Origin: an uncultured Lachnospiraceae bacterium
GTDB lineage: Bacteria > Bacillota > Clostridia > Lachnospirales > Lachnospiraceae
NCBI GenBank assembly: GCA_900544445.1
Contig: UQVK01000049.1
Location: forward strand, 1 to 26,337
Length of the DNA stretch: 26,337 nt
Direction of reading: 5' to 3'
The notes beneath the pieces were generated by a model. That model was not told where the DNA came from. It did no database searches and saw only the letters and a program-made list of their open reading frames with translations. The position numbers were made by a program, and so were the translations under genes. Every line of letters begins with the position of its first letter. The first letter of the stretch is position 1. Shown here piece after piece: positions 13,597 through 21,338 of the stretch.

Positions 13597-14415
13597 TTAA
13601 GCCTTCCTATTTTTCTTTCCCAGGAAAGCAATAATGATCAGGGCGGCCGCTCCCAGCAGCGCACCCGCTGCCCACAGCATCACGTTTGCCTCATCGCCGG
13701 TCTGCGGACCAGCTCCTTCCTGCGTAGTGGGCGGAAGGACCACCTGTGCGGGCGGTGTCGGCACCACAGGCGTTACCACGGTCTGCATCACCGTCGTGTC
13801 ATCCTCATGGGAACCGCCTCCGTCTCCTCCGTCATCGGAAGGATTTGACGGGTCGGCAGGACGGGAATAGTGGTTCTGGAAGAGGAACTCCCACACCTTT
13901 TCTCCGTTCTCTTCTCCGTTCCGGTAGCCCCAGATCTCCGCAGTCAGACCGCCGTTTTCGGTATTTGTCACGCGTACCGTCACGTTATAAACTGTAGTAT
14001 CATAGGTAAAATGATCTCTGGCGGCCGCTTCCTGATGAATCGTATAGCTGTAATCTCCGGGCGCGGTATAGGTGATCGGTCCAAAGCTCACTTCTCCGCC
14101 GTTCACCACTTTTTTCTCAATGGTTTTCTTTCCGTCTTCAGTATCCACGGCGTCAGCCGGCATGGGTGTCGTACTGTCTGCCGTCAGAATCACCGTATAT
14201 TCGTTTCCATCCGGAATCCCGCTGCCATCCACCTGCACTTTTGCAGGCAGATTCACCTCACACTGATAACTGACTGGTTCTTCTTCCACCGGGGTCGAAG
14301 CTTCCTGCGTGGGCTCTTCTTCCGGCGCGGCCTTTACCTGCGCCGGCATCACCAGCGTTACGCCAAGCAGCGTAAGAAGCAGCAGCTTCCGGATCTGCCG
14401 CAGCTTTTCTTTCAT
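13597..14415 (-). CDS. small/basal pilin, FctB-like, with LPXTG-type anchor
   Basis: The protein has 272 aa. Signal peptide at residues 1-30 (basic start, hydrophobic core, cleavage near VKAA). One Spy0128/FctA-type pilin domain follows (about 45-195), with a strand ending DYSYTIHQE, a likely isopeptide Glu region, and a terminal FLFQNHY that supplies the Asn. Then comes a proline-rich stretch (PTPPAQVVLPPTTQ), sorting motif GPQTGDE at about 236, a hydrophobic helix and a KKNRKA tail. The proline-rich tail and its place as last gene match FctB of the Streptococcus pyogenes pilus, the basal subunit linked to the wall by the housekeeping sortase. The start is 14415: the GTG at 14427 is part of the GGAGGTG ribosome binding site. 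It starts 4 bp after the sortase stop codon. Confidence 0.82.
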   Translation of the reverse strand: MKEKLRQIRKLLLLTLLGVTLVMPAQVKAAPEEEPTQEASTPVEEEPVSYQCEVNLPAKVQVDGSGIPDGNEYTVILTADSTTPMPADAVDTEDGKKTIEKKVVNGGEVSFGPITYTAPGDYSYTIHQEAAARDHFTYDTTVYNVTVRVTNTENGGLTAEIWGYRNGEENGEKVWEFLFQNHYSRPADPSNPSDDGGDGGGSHEDDTTVMQTVVTPVVPTPPAQVVLPPTTQEGAGPQTGDEANVMLWAAGALLGAAALIIIAFLGKKNRKA

Positions 14416-14419
14416 GCTT

Positions 14420-15184
14420 TTATGCACCTCCTTCTTGCGCCGTTACCGGTTTCAACCGTCCGTATATCACCACACGGCCGTTCGTCTCCGCTTCGGCACA
14501 GGTTGACAAACCGATGATCTGATCCTGAGGCTCTGCTCCGATCTCGCGGTAACAGACCGCGTTTTCCCGGATATATTCCAGGAGGCTTTCCACATTTCCT
14601 TCCTCCTGAGCCGTCGGATTGAACACCATGCTGTCATAGGCATCCACTTCCAGGCAGGCAAACAGCTCGATGCTCCATGTACTGCCCGGCGCATACAGCG
14701 TTCCTGTCGTATGCGCGTCAAAAAATGTTTCGTCTGTAAATTCCACGATATCCCCGAACATCCCGCCGTTTTCCATGTGATGTCCGTACAGCAGAACATA
14801 GCCGTCCGAAAAATCCGGGCTGTTGGCGCTGTCCAGAAAAATGGATCCTGACAGGGCAAATTCACCGTATACATCCTTATTGATGTATTCCATGTTCGTT
14901 TCGCCCTGCACCACAGGATAATCGATGTGGGTATCGTCTATGGTCACCCATCCCCGCACATCCTCATTGATGGCCTGCAGCTCCGAGAGAGTCGGATTAT
15001 CCGCCTCCCCTGCTGAAGCAGGTTTGAACTGCAGAAGGTCGTTCGAGACAAAAGCGCCCCGGTAGACCATGGCGGTATCCCAGAGGGAATAACCGCCATA
15101 GAGGAACATGACAGCGATCAGAAGCACCACAATGCCGTTCAGTATTCTATTTCCGATTCTGGCGCATCTGGCCGCTGTTTCCAT
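14420..15184 (-). CDS. srtB: Class B sortase, probable pilus polymerase
   Basis: The protein has 254 aa. An N-terminal membrane anchor (about 15-36) is followed by the class B sortase domain. The catalytic triad is complete: His135 in LLYGHHME, Cys229 in GLSTCAEAE, Arg237 in NGRVVIYGRL. The LSTC motif and the long helix before it (about 196-212) are class B hallmarks. In Streptococcus pyogenes a class B enzyme (SrtC2 type) polymerises FctA pili, and here the gene lies between the major and small pilin genes just as there. It probably forms Lys-Thr isopeptide bonds between pilins and attaches the tip. AAAGGA lies 9-10 nt before the ATG. Its stop codon overlaps the ribosome binding site region of the next gene, suggesting translational coupling. 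Confidence 0.9.
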   Translation of the reverse strand: METAARCARIGNRILNGIVVLLIAVMFLYGGYSLWDTAMVYRGAFVSNDLLQFKPASAGEADNPTLSELQAINEDVRGWVTIDDTHIDYPVVQGETNMEYINKDVYGEFALSGSIFLDSANSPDFSDGYVLLYGHHMENGGMFGDIVEFTDETFFDAHTTGTLYAPGSTWSIELFACLEVDAYDSMVFNPTAQEEGNVESLLEYIRENAVCYREIGAEPQDQIIGLSTCAEAETNGRVVIYGRLKPVTAQEGGA

Positions 15185-15270
15185 GGGCAGGTGTCCTTTC
15201 TTTTCTCCGGTTCTTTGCTTGTGTTATCCATTCCGGCTGAGCAGCCACTCCGCCGAAATGGGGCGGATGC

Positions 15271-15310
15271 TTCCCCGCCTGCATCGGAATAAAAATGGTG
15301 AGGCGGGGAA
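15271..15310 (-). other. intercistronic hairpin between major pilin and sortase genes
   Basis: TTCCCCGCCT pairs with AGGCGGGGAA (15301-15310 with 15271-15280), a perfect 10-bp GC-rich stem with a 20-nt loop. No T-tract follows. It lies in the 193-bp gap behind the pilin gene and could stabilise the pilin mRNA end or reduce sortase expression relative to pilin. Nothing else is visible in the gap. Confidence 0.55.
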
Positions 15311-15377
15311 TTCTCCGTGGTGTTGCTGTTATTGTTGACTGCAATTTACTTCTGATAGATAACTGTATGTTTCTGTT

Positions 15378-16562
15378 TTAGAAGTTGTTATGTCTTCTGC
15401 GCAGGAATACGAATGCAAGCACGCCTGCAAGGGCTACCATGGCGATGTAGGGCGCGATGTTCAGGACTACGCCGGTGGGGGTGGAAGCATTTCTTATATT
15501 TTCGTAAACAATCGTTTTATCAGCATTAAGGTTTCCGGTTGAAGTATAGTTTCCATCCTCGACTTTTTCGTTGTCGATTTTCGTCACATATCCTTCTCCG
15601 CTACAGTCCTCTTCACTTACAATATACTTATCTCCGGCTGACAGGCCATAAACAACAGCAAATTCTCCGTTTCCCAAGGCAAACGTAACAGAATATCTTT
15701 CCGTCTTCTTCAGAGTTAACCGCTCCTTAGGATCCGCACTATCCGGATCAGCATCCTTGGCAAATATCTCTACGTAAAACATTTCGCCATCCGTATCTGG
15801 ATCAATGGTAATCGTAAAGTCAAAGGTATCACTCAGATTTGCCTGGTTACCTTTAATCTCCTTTTTAACGGTCAGATCATACAGAACAGTCTCATCGTCC
15901 TTCTTATAGTCATATTTGTTCTCAAAATTTCCCCAATCCTTCGTTGTCCCATCTTTGCTGACAACTGTATAAGAATACTCAAATCCTTCACCAGACTCAG
16001 CGTTTGTCACATAGACATCTACATATTTAACTGCCTGATCATAGGTTACTCCAGTGACCTCTCCCGGCATTTCACTGATCACGTATCGGTAAATCCCCGT
16101 CTCCGTAAAAGTATTCTCATTCACTTCAATTCCAAGCAGACTCTCACCCTCAGCATTTAGTCCCAGTTCCAGTCTCGTTTCCCCGGTCTGTCCATCTGCG
16201 GGAACAGAAGAAATGGTAATCCTCTGTTTGTCTTCTTCCGATCCATTTGTAAATACAAGTCCGCCTTCAGGACCTGGCTGAATCTGAACAGAGGAGCCGT
16301 CCCCTCCGCTAATTGTTGCCAATTCATCATCTTCTGCAGACCTGATCTGGAAGGTAAAATCCGCCACAGGCGCATACAGATTTTCATCTTTTGTAAGGAA
16401 TTTCTGAATCAGCTGAACCTCTTGTGCGGGTTTCGTTTCCATCATTTCTCCGTTCCCGCCATTTTCCGCAAATGCCGTCATTCCAAACATAGAAATCATC
16501 ATTGTTCCTGCCATTAAGGCTGCCGCGAAGCGGCGGAAATGTTTGCTGTTTTTCAGACTCAT
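15378..16562 (-). CDS. major pilin, FctA/Spy0128-like
   Basis: The protein has 394 aa. Signal peptide at 1-32 (cleavage AFA/EN). Two pilin-type domains follow, each shaped like Spy0128: residues about 40-225, ending in WGNFENKYDYK, and about 230-355, with LYDLTVKKEIKGN at the start and IVYENIRN at the end. Each pairs a Lys near the first strand with an Asn in the last (N of FENK, N of YENI), and YRYVISE contributes the catalytic-type Glu, the pattern of intramolecular isopeptide bonds. The C-terminus has STPTGVV (360-366), a hydrophobic helix and RRRHNNF. The xPTGV motif resembles the signals used by class B pilus sortases instead of LPXTG. The start at 16562 gives a clean signal peptide with AGAGAGGAAG upstream; longer in-frame starts do not. 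Confidence 0.87.
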   Translation of the reverse strand: MSLKNSKHFRRFAAALMAGTMMISMFGMTAFAENGGNGEMMETKPAQEVQLIQKFLTKDENLYAPVADFTFQIRSAEDDELATISGGDGSSVQIQPGPEGGLVFTNGSEEDKQRITISSVPADGQTGETRLELGLNAEGESLLGIEVNENTFTETGIYRYVISEMPGEVTGVTYDQAVKYVDVYVTNAESGEGFEYSYTVVSKDGTTKDWGNFENKYDYKKDDETVLYDLTVKKEIKGNQANLSDTFDFTITIDPDTDGEMFYVEIFAKDADPDSADPKERLTLKKTERYSVTFALGNGEFAVVYGLSAGDKYIVSEEDCSGEGYVTKIDNEKVEDGNYTSTGNLNADKTIVYENIRNASTPTGVVLNIAPYIAMVALAGVLAFVFLRRRHNNF

Positions 16563-16715
16563 AACATTCTTCCTCTCTTTTTCTTCATTTTTGTTTCTAT
16601 ACTGACGGTATTTACCGTCTCTACCACAAAGCATATCTTCAGGAGTTTTTTGAAACATCTTCTCCCCCCGCTGCTCTGTAATATACTTTTGATACTTCGA
16701 ATACATCCGATCTCT

Positions 16716-17318
16716 CTATAATTCCGAGCGCCGGATAATTGTAATCACTTTTCCCTTGATTTCCGATTCTTTCACCGGCCCGAAGCACCGACTGTCTCTC
16801 GCACCTTCACGGTAATCACACAGGACGAAAACCTCTCCTTCTTTCAATTCCAATGGATAGGTTACTTCACTTTCATACCTGGGAGTGCTGTAGTAGATAC
16901 CGCTCTCCGCCACGTAACTGTCATTAATGATTAACTGTGCATCCTCCGTCACTTCCACCGTATCCCCGCCAACTGCCACAATACGCCCTACATACTGCTG
17001 TCCTTCTCTTTTTAGAACAATCACATCCTGCGCACGCCAGTTGTTTTCCAGTCTGTAATACAGCATCAGATCACCTGCACTGATACGCGGCATCATATCG
17101 TCATTTTTCATTGCAGTAATGCCGAAAACGTACCCAAACAGAATCCATAGCAGAACTAACAGAAAAGCTAATCTTGTGAAGAAGGACAGCACTTCGGCCT
17201 GTCCTGCCAGTCTACGCCGTCTGACCAAAATAATCTCCTCCGGCGTCAGACTGGACCGCAGGGCCTTTGGCGGACTCTTTTTCCCGTTCCGCCTTCGGCT
17301 TTTCTTTTTATGCTTCAT
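16716..17318 (-). CDS. SipA-like pilus chaperone: signal peptidase I homologue without catalytic dyad
   Basis: The protein has 200 aa. It has a basic N-terminal cytoplasmic tail, one membrane helix (about 46-70) and the S26 signal peptidase fold. At the catalytic serine position of the consensus SMxP it has D74-MMP, and at the catalytic lysine position of the consensus KRV it has G111-RI (in QQYVGRIVAVGGD). The structural motif RDSRCFGPV (box E) is kept at 174-182. The same Asp and Gly replacements are, as I recall, those of SipA from Streptococcus pyogenes (Asp48, Gly85), which is essential for pilus polymerisation and is not an active peptidase. The gene precedes the major pilin as sipA precedes fctA. 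The start at 17318 follows GGAGGAGG and overlaps the coiled-coil gene by 11 bp. Confidence 0.87.
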   Translation of the reverse strand: MKHKKKSRRRNGKKSPPKALRSSLTPEEIILVRRRRLAGQAEVLSFFTRLAFLLVLLWILFGYVFGITAMKNDDMMPRISAGDLMLYYRLENNWRAQDVIVLKREGQQYVGRIVAVGGDTVEVTEDAQLIINDSYVAESGIYYSTPRYESEVTYPLELKEGEVFVLCDYREGARDSRCFGPVKESEIKGKVITIIRRSEL

Positions 17319-17553
17319 TCCCGGCCTCCTCCGATTTATCAATCTGATTTTCCAGCCGGTCAATGATATCATCCCGTTCGTCAATTAAAGCTCCTAATCG
17401 TTCTTCCAATGCTTCATAGGCAGCACGATATTCGTTCTGAAGCATGTCCAGCTGCTTCCAGACATCTGCTTCATCCACGCCGCCAATCAGTTTTTTCCGA
17501 AAATGGAGTTTCTGAAACAAAGCCGCGATATCTTCCATATTTTTTGCAGACAT
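17308..17553 (-). CDS. small coiled-coil protein inside the pilus operon, function unknown
   Basis: The protein has 81 aa with no signal peptide or membrane segment, so it is probably cytoplasmic. From about residue 25 it is one long heptad-rich helix (VWKQLDMLQNEYRAAYEALE, then RLGALIDERDDIIDRLENQI), strongly acidic, likely a dimeric coiled coil. The preceding part contains LFQKLHFRKKLIGGVDEADV. The resemblance to DivIVA-type or YlqD-like short coiled coils is superficial, and I do not recognise a family. GGAGGTGAACG before the ATG is an excellent ribosome binding site. It starts 17 bp after the tip gene stop and its end overlaps the SipA-like gene, so it is translated as part of the operon. 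Confidence 0.75.
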   Translation of the reverse strand: MSAKNMEDIAALFQKLHFRKKLIGGVDEADVWKQLDMLQNEYRAAYEALEERLGALIDERDDIIDRLENQIDKSEEAGNEA

Positions 17554-17570
17554 CGTTCACCTCCATCCAG

Positions 17571-20500
17571 TCAGGAGGAACGTTTTCTGCGGCAGGTTAT
17601 ACCGAACCACAGGCCCCCGGCAACAGCGGTCAGAAGCATCATTGCAAATGGAGTAGCATTTCCGTTCAGACCAGTAGGCGGAGCAATGTCCAACATATTT
17701 TTAAATGTAATTGTGACATCGTTATCCATCTTTCCACTGCAGGAATTTCCCCGCGTATATCCTCCACCTGTTCCAACCTGATAAGAAGCCGTATAGTCCT
17801 GAGCATCTTCACTGATTGTATACTCTATTTCATAGGGAATCGCCAATTCAATACTTTCATTATGTTTCAACTCAAAAACATACGTTTCATCCGAATTTTC
17901 CAGATTTCCTTCCTGTATTACTGATCCTGTACTGTTTTTCTTGCTGAATTTAATTTTTTCGGGAATATCCGTTCCTGTCAGAGTCAACGTAAAGGTAAAA
18001 TCCTTTCCTTCATCCCCCATATTGCCTGTCACAATTTTTTTCACAGTCAATATCCGTTCTGCCGGTGTATATGTATTTGTAAATTCAGCTTTATTATTCT
18101 CTCCTTTTACGATTGTTCCCGTTACTTCTTTAGTCGCCGGAGTCGTTACAACAGTATAATCCTCAAGATCTTCATTGGTTTCCTGTACCTTGTAAGATAT
18201 CCCGGGTTTCAGATAATTAATTGTATACGAGAATATACCGTTCTCCTCTGCAAAATCACTGAATTTTACCGTTCTTGAAGAATTGTCTCCCGTCGCAATT
18301 TCAAAAGTAAGCTGCTGTTTCAGCTTTTCCAAAGCTTCCGCATCATTTTCCAGTCCTTTAATCTCTTTGGTAACAGTCAGACTTCCAAAACAAAGTTGAA
18401 TAACCGGTTTATTATAAACTACCTTTGCCTTTTTTCCACTATAGGTATACTCTGCATAGGCTTCCGAGTTCGTATAAATTCCCAGCTGACCGGCAGATGT
18501 CTCTCCTGTTCCATTTTCTCCTCTATGTGGATATTGATGATTGCTTTCATAAAACAGATCATAGGCAACATCTGTTGCTTTTATTTTGGCCGTTATGCTG
18601 TAGATATAATCCGCTTTCAATTCATAGGTATCATCAAAATCAAGTACTATTCTTCCTGAATCATAACTTGCATGTATATATTGAGTTTCTGCCTCTGTGA
18701 CATCCCTTCCCTCTCCATCTGTCACTTTCACAGATAAACCTTCCACCACTTCAACATACTCGGTAAGCACATCCGTAATCTTTACATCCGTGCAGGTGAT
18801 ATTCGTTATATCCGCTAAAATCTCATCAAATGCTTGTTTTAGCGCATTCTCATTAGTACCTCTAAAATATTTTCTGTTACCAGCATCTACAGCTGTAGCC
18901 GCATCTTTCAAGTCCTCCAGTTTGCTGTAATCAGCAGCAGATCTTCCTACCCCTACTGTAAAAAAATAATCTGCAAACAGAGTGGCTACCTCTGTTTCTG
19001 CCGCATTCAAACAGCTTCCCCAACGGTCACTACTTCCATTGCCCTGTGTTACTCCATCACTATCATAGTAATAGGTTGGATTTCCGTCAGAGATAAAGAT
19101 TACCGCTACCTGTGCATCCGAGCGGGCAGAAGCCAAAAGCTCCTTTGCCTTTATTATACCCGCCTGATAGTTTGTTCCACCATTTGACCAATTTGGAAGA
19201 CTACCAGTTATATCACTCTGATTTTTTGTCCATCCACAACCAATAGAAGCATCATCCCAATTGCTATCACCCCACCCCTGGTCTCCACTGAACGTTATCA
19301 AAGAATATTGTGGATCAATATTTTCATTTTCGGCCAGGCCGTCCAAAAAGTTATTGATGGCGCCATTTGCCTGTTGTCTCTTGCTATTTTCCTTCATACT
19401 TCCAGAGGTATCCAAAACAAAAATCACATCCAGCTTCCGCTTGGTGGACTCCTGTCTTGTAGCCCCTTTAATATTCAAAGTCAGATCATAAGTACAATCA
19501 TCATTTGGAGACACATACTTCTCGTGATCCAGATTTATTGTTACATCAGATCCTCCGCCGCCTTCCGGTCTGCTTCCAGAGTATGTCAGATATATTGTCA
19601 CGGTTTCCGAGCCACGGTAAGTAATCCAATCAGAAGCATCATTTTTCTTATATTGTAGATAATTCTGCTGTCCGCCTCCCATTCGCAATTGTGCTATCGT
19701 TTCCCCACTATTCCAAAAATTTAACTTTGCACCTGTGTAGTTATATCCGTCAATATGAAAAGCATACTCATCTACTCTTATAGCAGCGCTGTCGTCAAGA
19801 CGAATTTCTGTTCCCGCTTCTATTCTTCCGCTGTCAATCTCGTTACCGTTTTGATCTACATACTTAAAGGTAACTGATTTTACTGCATTTCCTTTATCGT
19901 TTACCCATGTAATTGTAAACGAAGAAAAGCTCTCCACCGCAAACGCAGCCTTCACCTTATCCGAACTTACGCTCACACTTCCCTCAGAAGCCGTCGCCAC
20001 GGTTTCCACGTTGGTTCCGTCGCCGCTCTCGTCCAGATGCTGCACCTGAAGGCTGTCCGTATCCGCTTCCTCAGGAAGGAAACCGGCATCCACCTCAAAG
20101 CGCACCTCCACGCTTCCTTCTTCCGGCTCGATCTCGTTTCCGTCTGCGTCCTCAAAGCTGATATCCAACGCAAAGAAGCCGTCATATTCCACACCGCTGT
20201 CATCCAGTGCTGCTCCCGCAGCCTCTTCTTCACTTCCACCCAGACGGGTTACCAGCATCTTCGTTCCTTCCGGGAAAACGCCTTCCTTCGCATAAGCCCA
20301 TACCTGAATTCCATCGGGCTGGCTCTCAGGGGTATATTCTATCGTCTCGCCTTCTCCCGTTTCTTCCGTCAGAGTCTCCGTTTCCATTTCGGTAGTCTCT
20401 TCCGTCAGGGTTTCCGTTTCTTCTTCCGTTAGAGTTTCGGTCTCTTCCTCGGTTGTCTCCTCGGTTACATCTTCCGTTGTTTCCTCGGTTTCAGAAGCCG

Positions 20501-20927
20501 TCTCGGTGGTACCTTCGGTCGTGCTTTCCGTCTCCGTGCCGGTCTCAGCCGGCGTAGTAGTGCTTTCCGTCGGTGTCGTAACACTTTCCGTTGGTGCACT
20601 GCTGCTTTCTGTAGAACCATTCTCGGTAGATGGAGGATCCTGCTCGTCCGATTCGCCTGATCCATCGTTTTCTCCGCTTCCATCATTTCCAGTCTGGCCT
20701 TCTGATTCAGCAGGCTGTTCTTCGCTGACCGGCTCACTTGGTGCTCCGTTGTTCTGGTCCGAAGCTGTCGTCTCCGTACTCTGCGAAGCAGGCTGGGACT
20801 GCGTTTCCGCAGTGGTCTCCTGCGCAGAGGTCTCTGCCAGCACTGTCAGCTTCCCGCTTCCCGCTGCCGACATCACCAGAGCAAACGCCAATAGGAACGC
20901 CATGATTTTTCTTACTCTTCTCCGCAT
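17571..20927 (-). CDS. pilus tip adhesin with VWA domain and sortase anchor
   Basis: The protein has 1118 aa. Signal peptide at 1-31. A Ser/Thr/Glu-rich, probably unfolded stalk follows (32-200) with near-repeats of TEETETLTEE. Then come beta-rich domains (about 205-340 and 345-455), and a von Willebrand A domain at about 498-705 with the MIDAS motif DTSGS (506-510), the Thr in NGGTNYQ and the Asp in FISDGNP. The C-terminal Cna-B/DUF5979-like modules include VKKIVTGNMGDEGKDFTF and end with FKNML. The sorting signal is APPTGLNG (about 1082-1089), with a hydrophobic helix and a CRRKRSS tail. Two cysteines in the VWA domain (564, 639) could bond. It is analogous to RrgA/Cpa-type tip proteins that bind host matrix or glycans; the ligand is unknown. 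The start at 20927 has GGAGTAGGG upstream. The frame runs open into the invertible segment, but no start there fits. Confidence 0.87.
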   Translation of the reverse strand: MRRRVRKIMAFLLAFALVMSAAGSGKLTVLAETSAQETTAETQSQPASQSTETTASDQNNGAPSEPVSEEQPAESEGQTGNDGSGENDGSGESDEQDPPSTENGSTESSSAPTESVTTPTESTTTPAETGTETESTTEGTTETASETEETTEDVTEETTEEETETLTEEETETLTEETTEMETETLTEETGEGETIEYTPESQPDGIQVWAYAKEGVFPEGTKMLVTRLGGSEEEAAGAALDDSGVEYDGFFALDISFEDADGNEIEPEEGSVEVRFEVDAGFLPEEADTDSLQVQHLDESGDGTNVETVATASEGSVSVSSDKVKAAFAVESFSSFTITWVNDKGNAVKSVTFKYVDQNGNEIDSGRIEAGTEIRLDDSAAIRVDEYAFHIDGYNYTGAKLNFWNSGETIAQLRMGGGQQNYLQYKKNDASDWITYRGSETVTIYLTYSGSRPEGGGGSDVTINLDHEKYVSPNDDCTYDLTLNIKGATRQESTKRKLDVIFVLDTSGSMKENSKRQQANGAINNFLDGLAENENIDPQYSLITFSGDQGWGDSNWDDASIGCGWTKNQSDITGSLPNWSNGGTNYQAGIIKAKELLASARSDAQVAVIFISDGNPTYYYDSDGVTQGNGSSDRWGSCLNAAETEVATLFADYFFTVGVGRSAADYSKLEDLKDAATAVDAGNRKYFRGTNENALKQAFDEILADITNITCTDVKITDVLTEYVEVVEGLSVKVTDGEGRDVTEAETQYIHASYDSGRIVLDFDDTYELKADYIYSITAKIKATDVAYDLFYESNHQYPHRGENGTGETSAGQLGIYTNSEAYAEYTYSGKKAKVVYNKPVIQLCFGSLTVTKEIKGLENDAEALEKLKQQLTFEIATGDNSSRTVKFSDFAEENGIFSYTINYLKPGISYKVQETNEDLEDYTVVTTPATKEVTGTIVKGENNKAEFTNTYTPAERILTVKKIVTGNMGDEGKDFTFTLTLTGTDIPEKIKFSKKNSTGSVIQEGNLENSDETYVFELKHNESIELAIPYEIEYTISEDAQDYTASYQVGTGGGYTRGNSCSGKMDNDVTITFKNMLDIAPPTGLNGNATPFAMMLLTAVAGGLWFGITCRRKRSS

Positions 20928-20996
20928 CTTCCCTACTCCATTCCTCTCTGTTTTCGTTTCCTTTTTTCGTCCGTTCTCTGCACAGTCCGGATACCT

Positions 20997-21016
20997 CATA
21001 ATGTTTATTATGCGGT
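20997..21016 (+). repeat. left inverted repeat of the invertible promoter segment (IRL)
   Basis: CATAATGTTTATTATGCGGT, present as its exact complement at 21339-21358. The site is itself an imperfect palindrome (CATAAT-GTTT-ATTATG), the two-half-site form bound by tyrosine recombinases. The spacer GTTT is asymmetric and therefore gives the site a direction. The outer flank (ATACCT) has no T-run. Confidence 0.88.
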
Positions 21017-21114
21017 TCTTATCCCCGCCGTAAGCTTCAGCGAAGTGGGTTACGGGCTTTTCCGGCAGCCGCTGGAGTCGCCGGAAGCCAGAATCTGAAA
21101 TATTGAGGCATATC

Positions 21115-21149
21115 AAAAAAGACCACCGAGGTATACGGCCTCTATGGTC
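21115..21149 (-). terminator. leftward terminator inside the invertible segment
   Basis: On the minus strand GACCA-TA-GAGG, loop, CCTC-GG-TGGTC forms a 9-bp stem with a 2x2 internal loop, followed by six Ts (21120-21115). In the present orientation it faces the pilus operon and would block read-through from the recombinase gene. Confidence 0.65.
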
Positions 21150-21275
21150 CTGTTTTCATGCGCTGATTTTCCTGTCTCCCTCTTGCTTTCTTTAGACTCT
21201 GGACAAATTTCTGCTTTTCCGTTTTGATTTTGCCTTTTTCTTACGATTTGACGCTGATTTCTTTCCGAAAGGAGA

Positions 21276-21304
21276 TTGACATACACCGATATTGCGGGTA
21301 TAAT
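21276..21304 (+). promoter_or_regulatory. invertible sigma-A promoter, pointing away from the pilus genes
   Basis: Perfect TTGACA (21276-21281), exactly 17 bp, perfect TATAAT (21299-21304). The transcript would begin near 21311 and run into the right inverted repeat and its T8 about 30-60 nt later. There is no gene in this direction for it to serve. Confidence 0.88.
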
Positions 21305-21338
21305 TGGTGTCAAGTTCAGCGATATGTACTTTCCGGTT

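Noticed and set aside
13233..13850. Plus-strand open frames over the AP2 and FctB-like genes
   Set aside because: They are antisense shadows crossing the terminator and palindromes, without ribosome binding sites or domains.
16716..17318. Active pilin signal peptidase
   Set aside because: Both catalytic positions are replaced (Asp for Ser, Gly for Lys), so proteolysis by the usual mechanism is not possible.
20928..21116. N-terminal extension of the tip adhesin into the invertible segment
   Set aside because: The signal peptide starts at 20927 with a good ribosome binding site; the extension contains the left repeat and would change on inversion.
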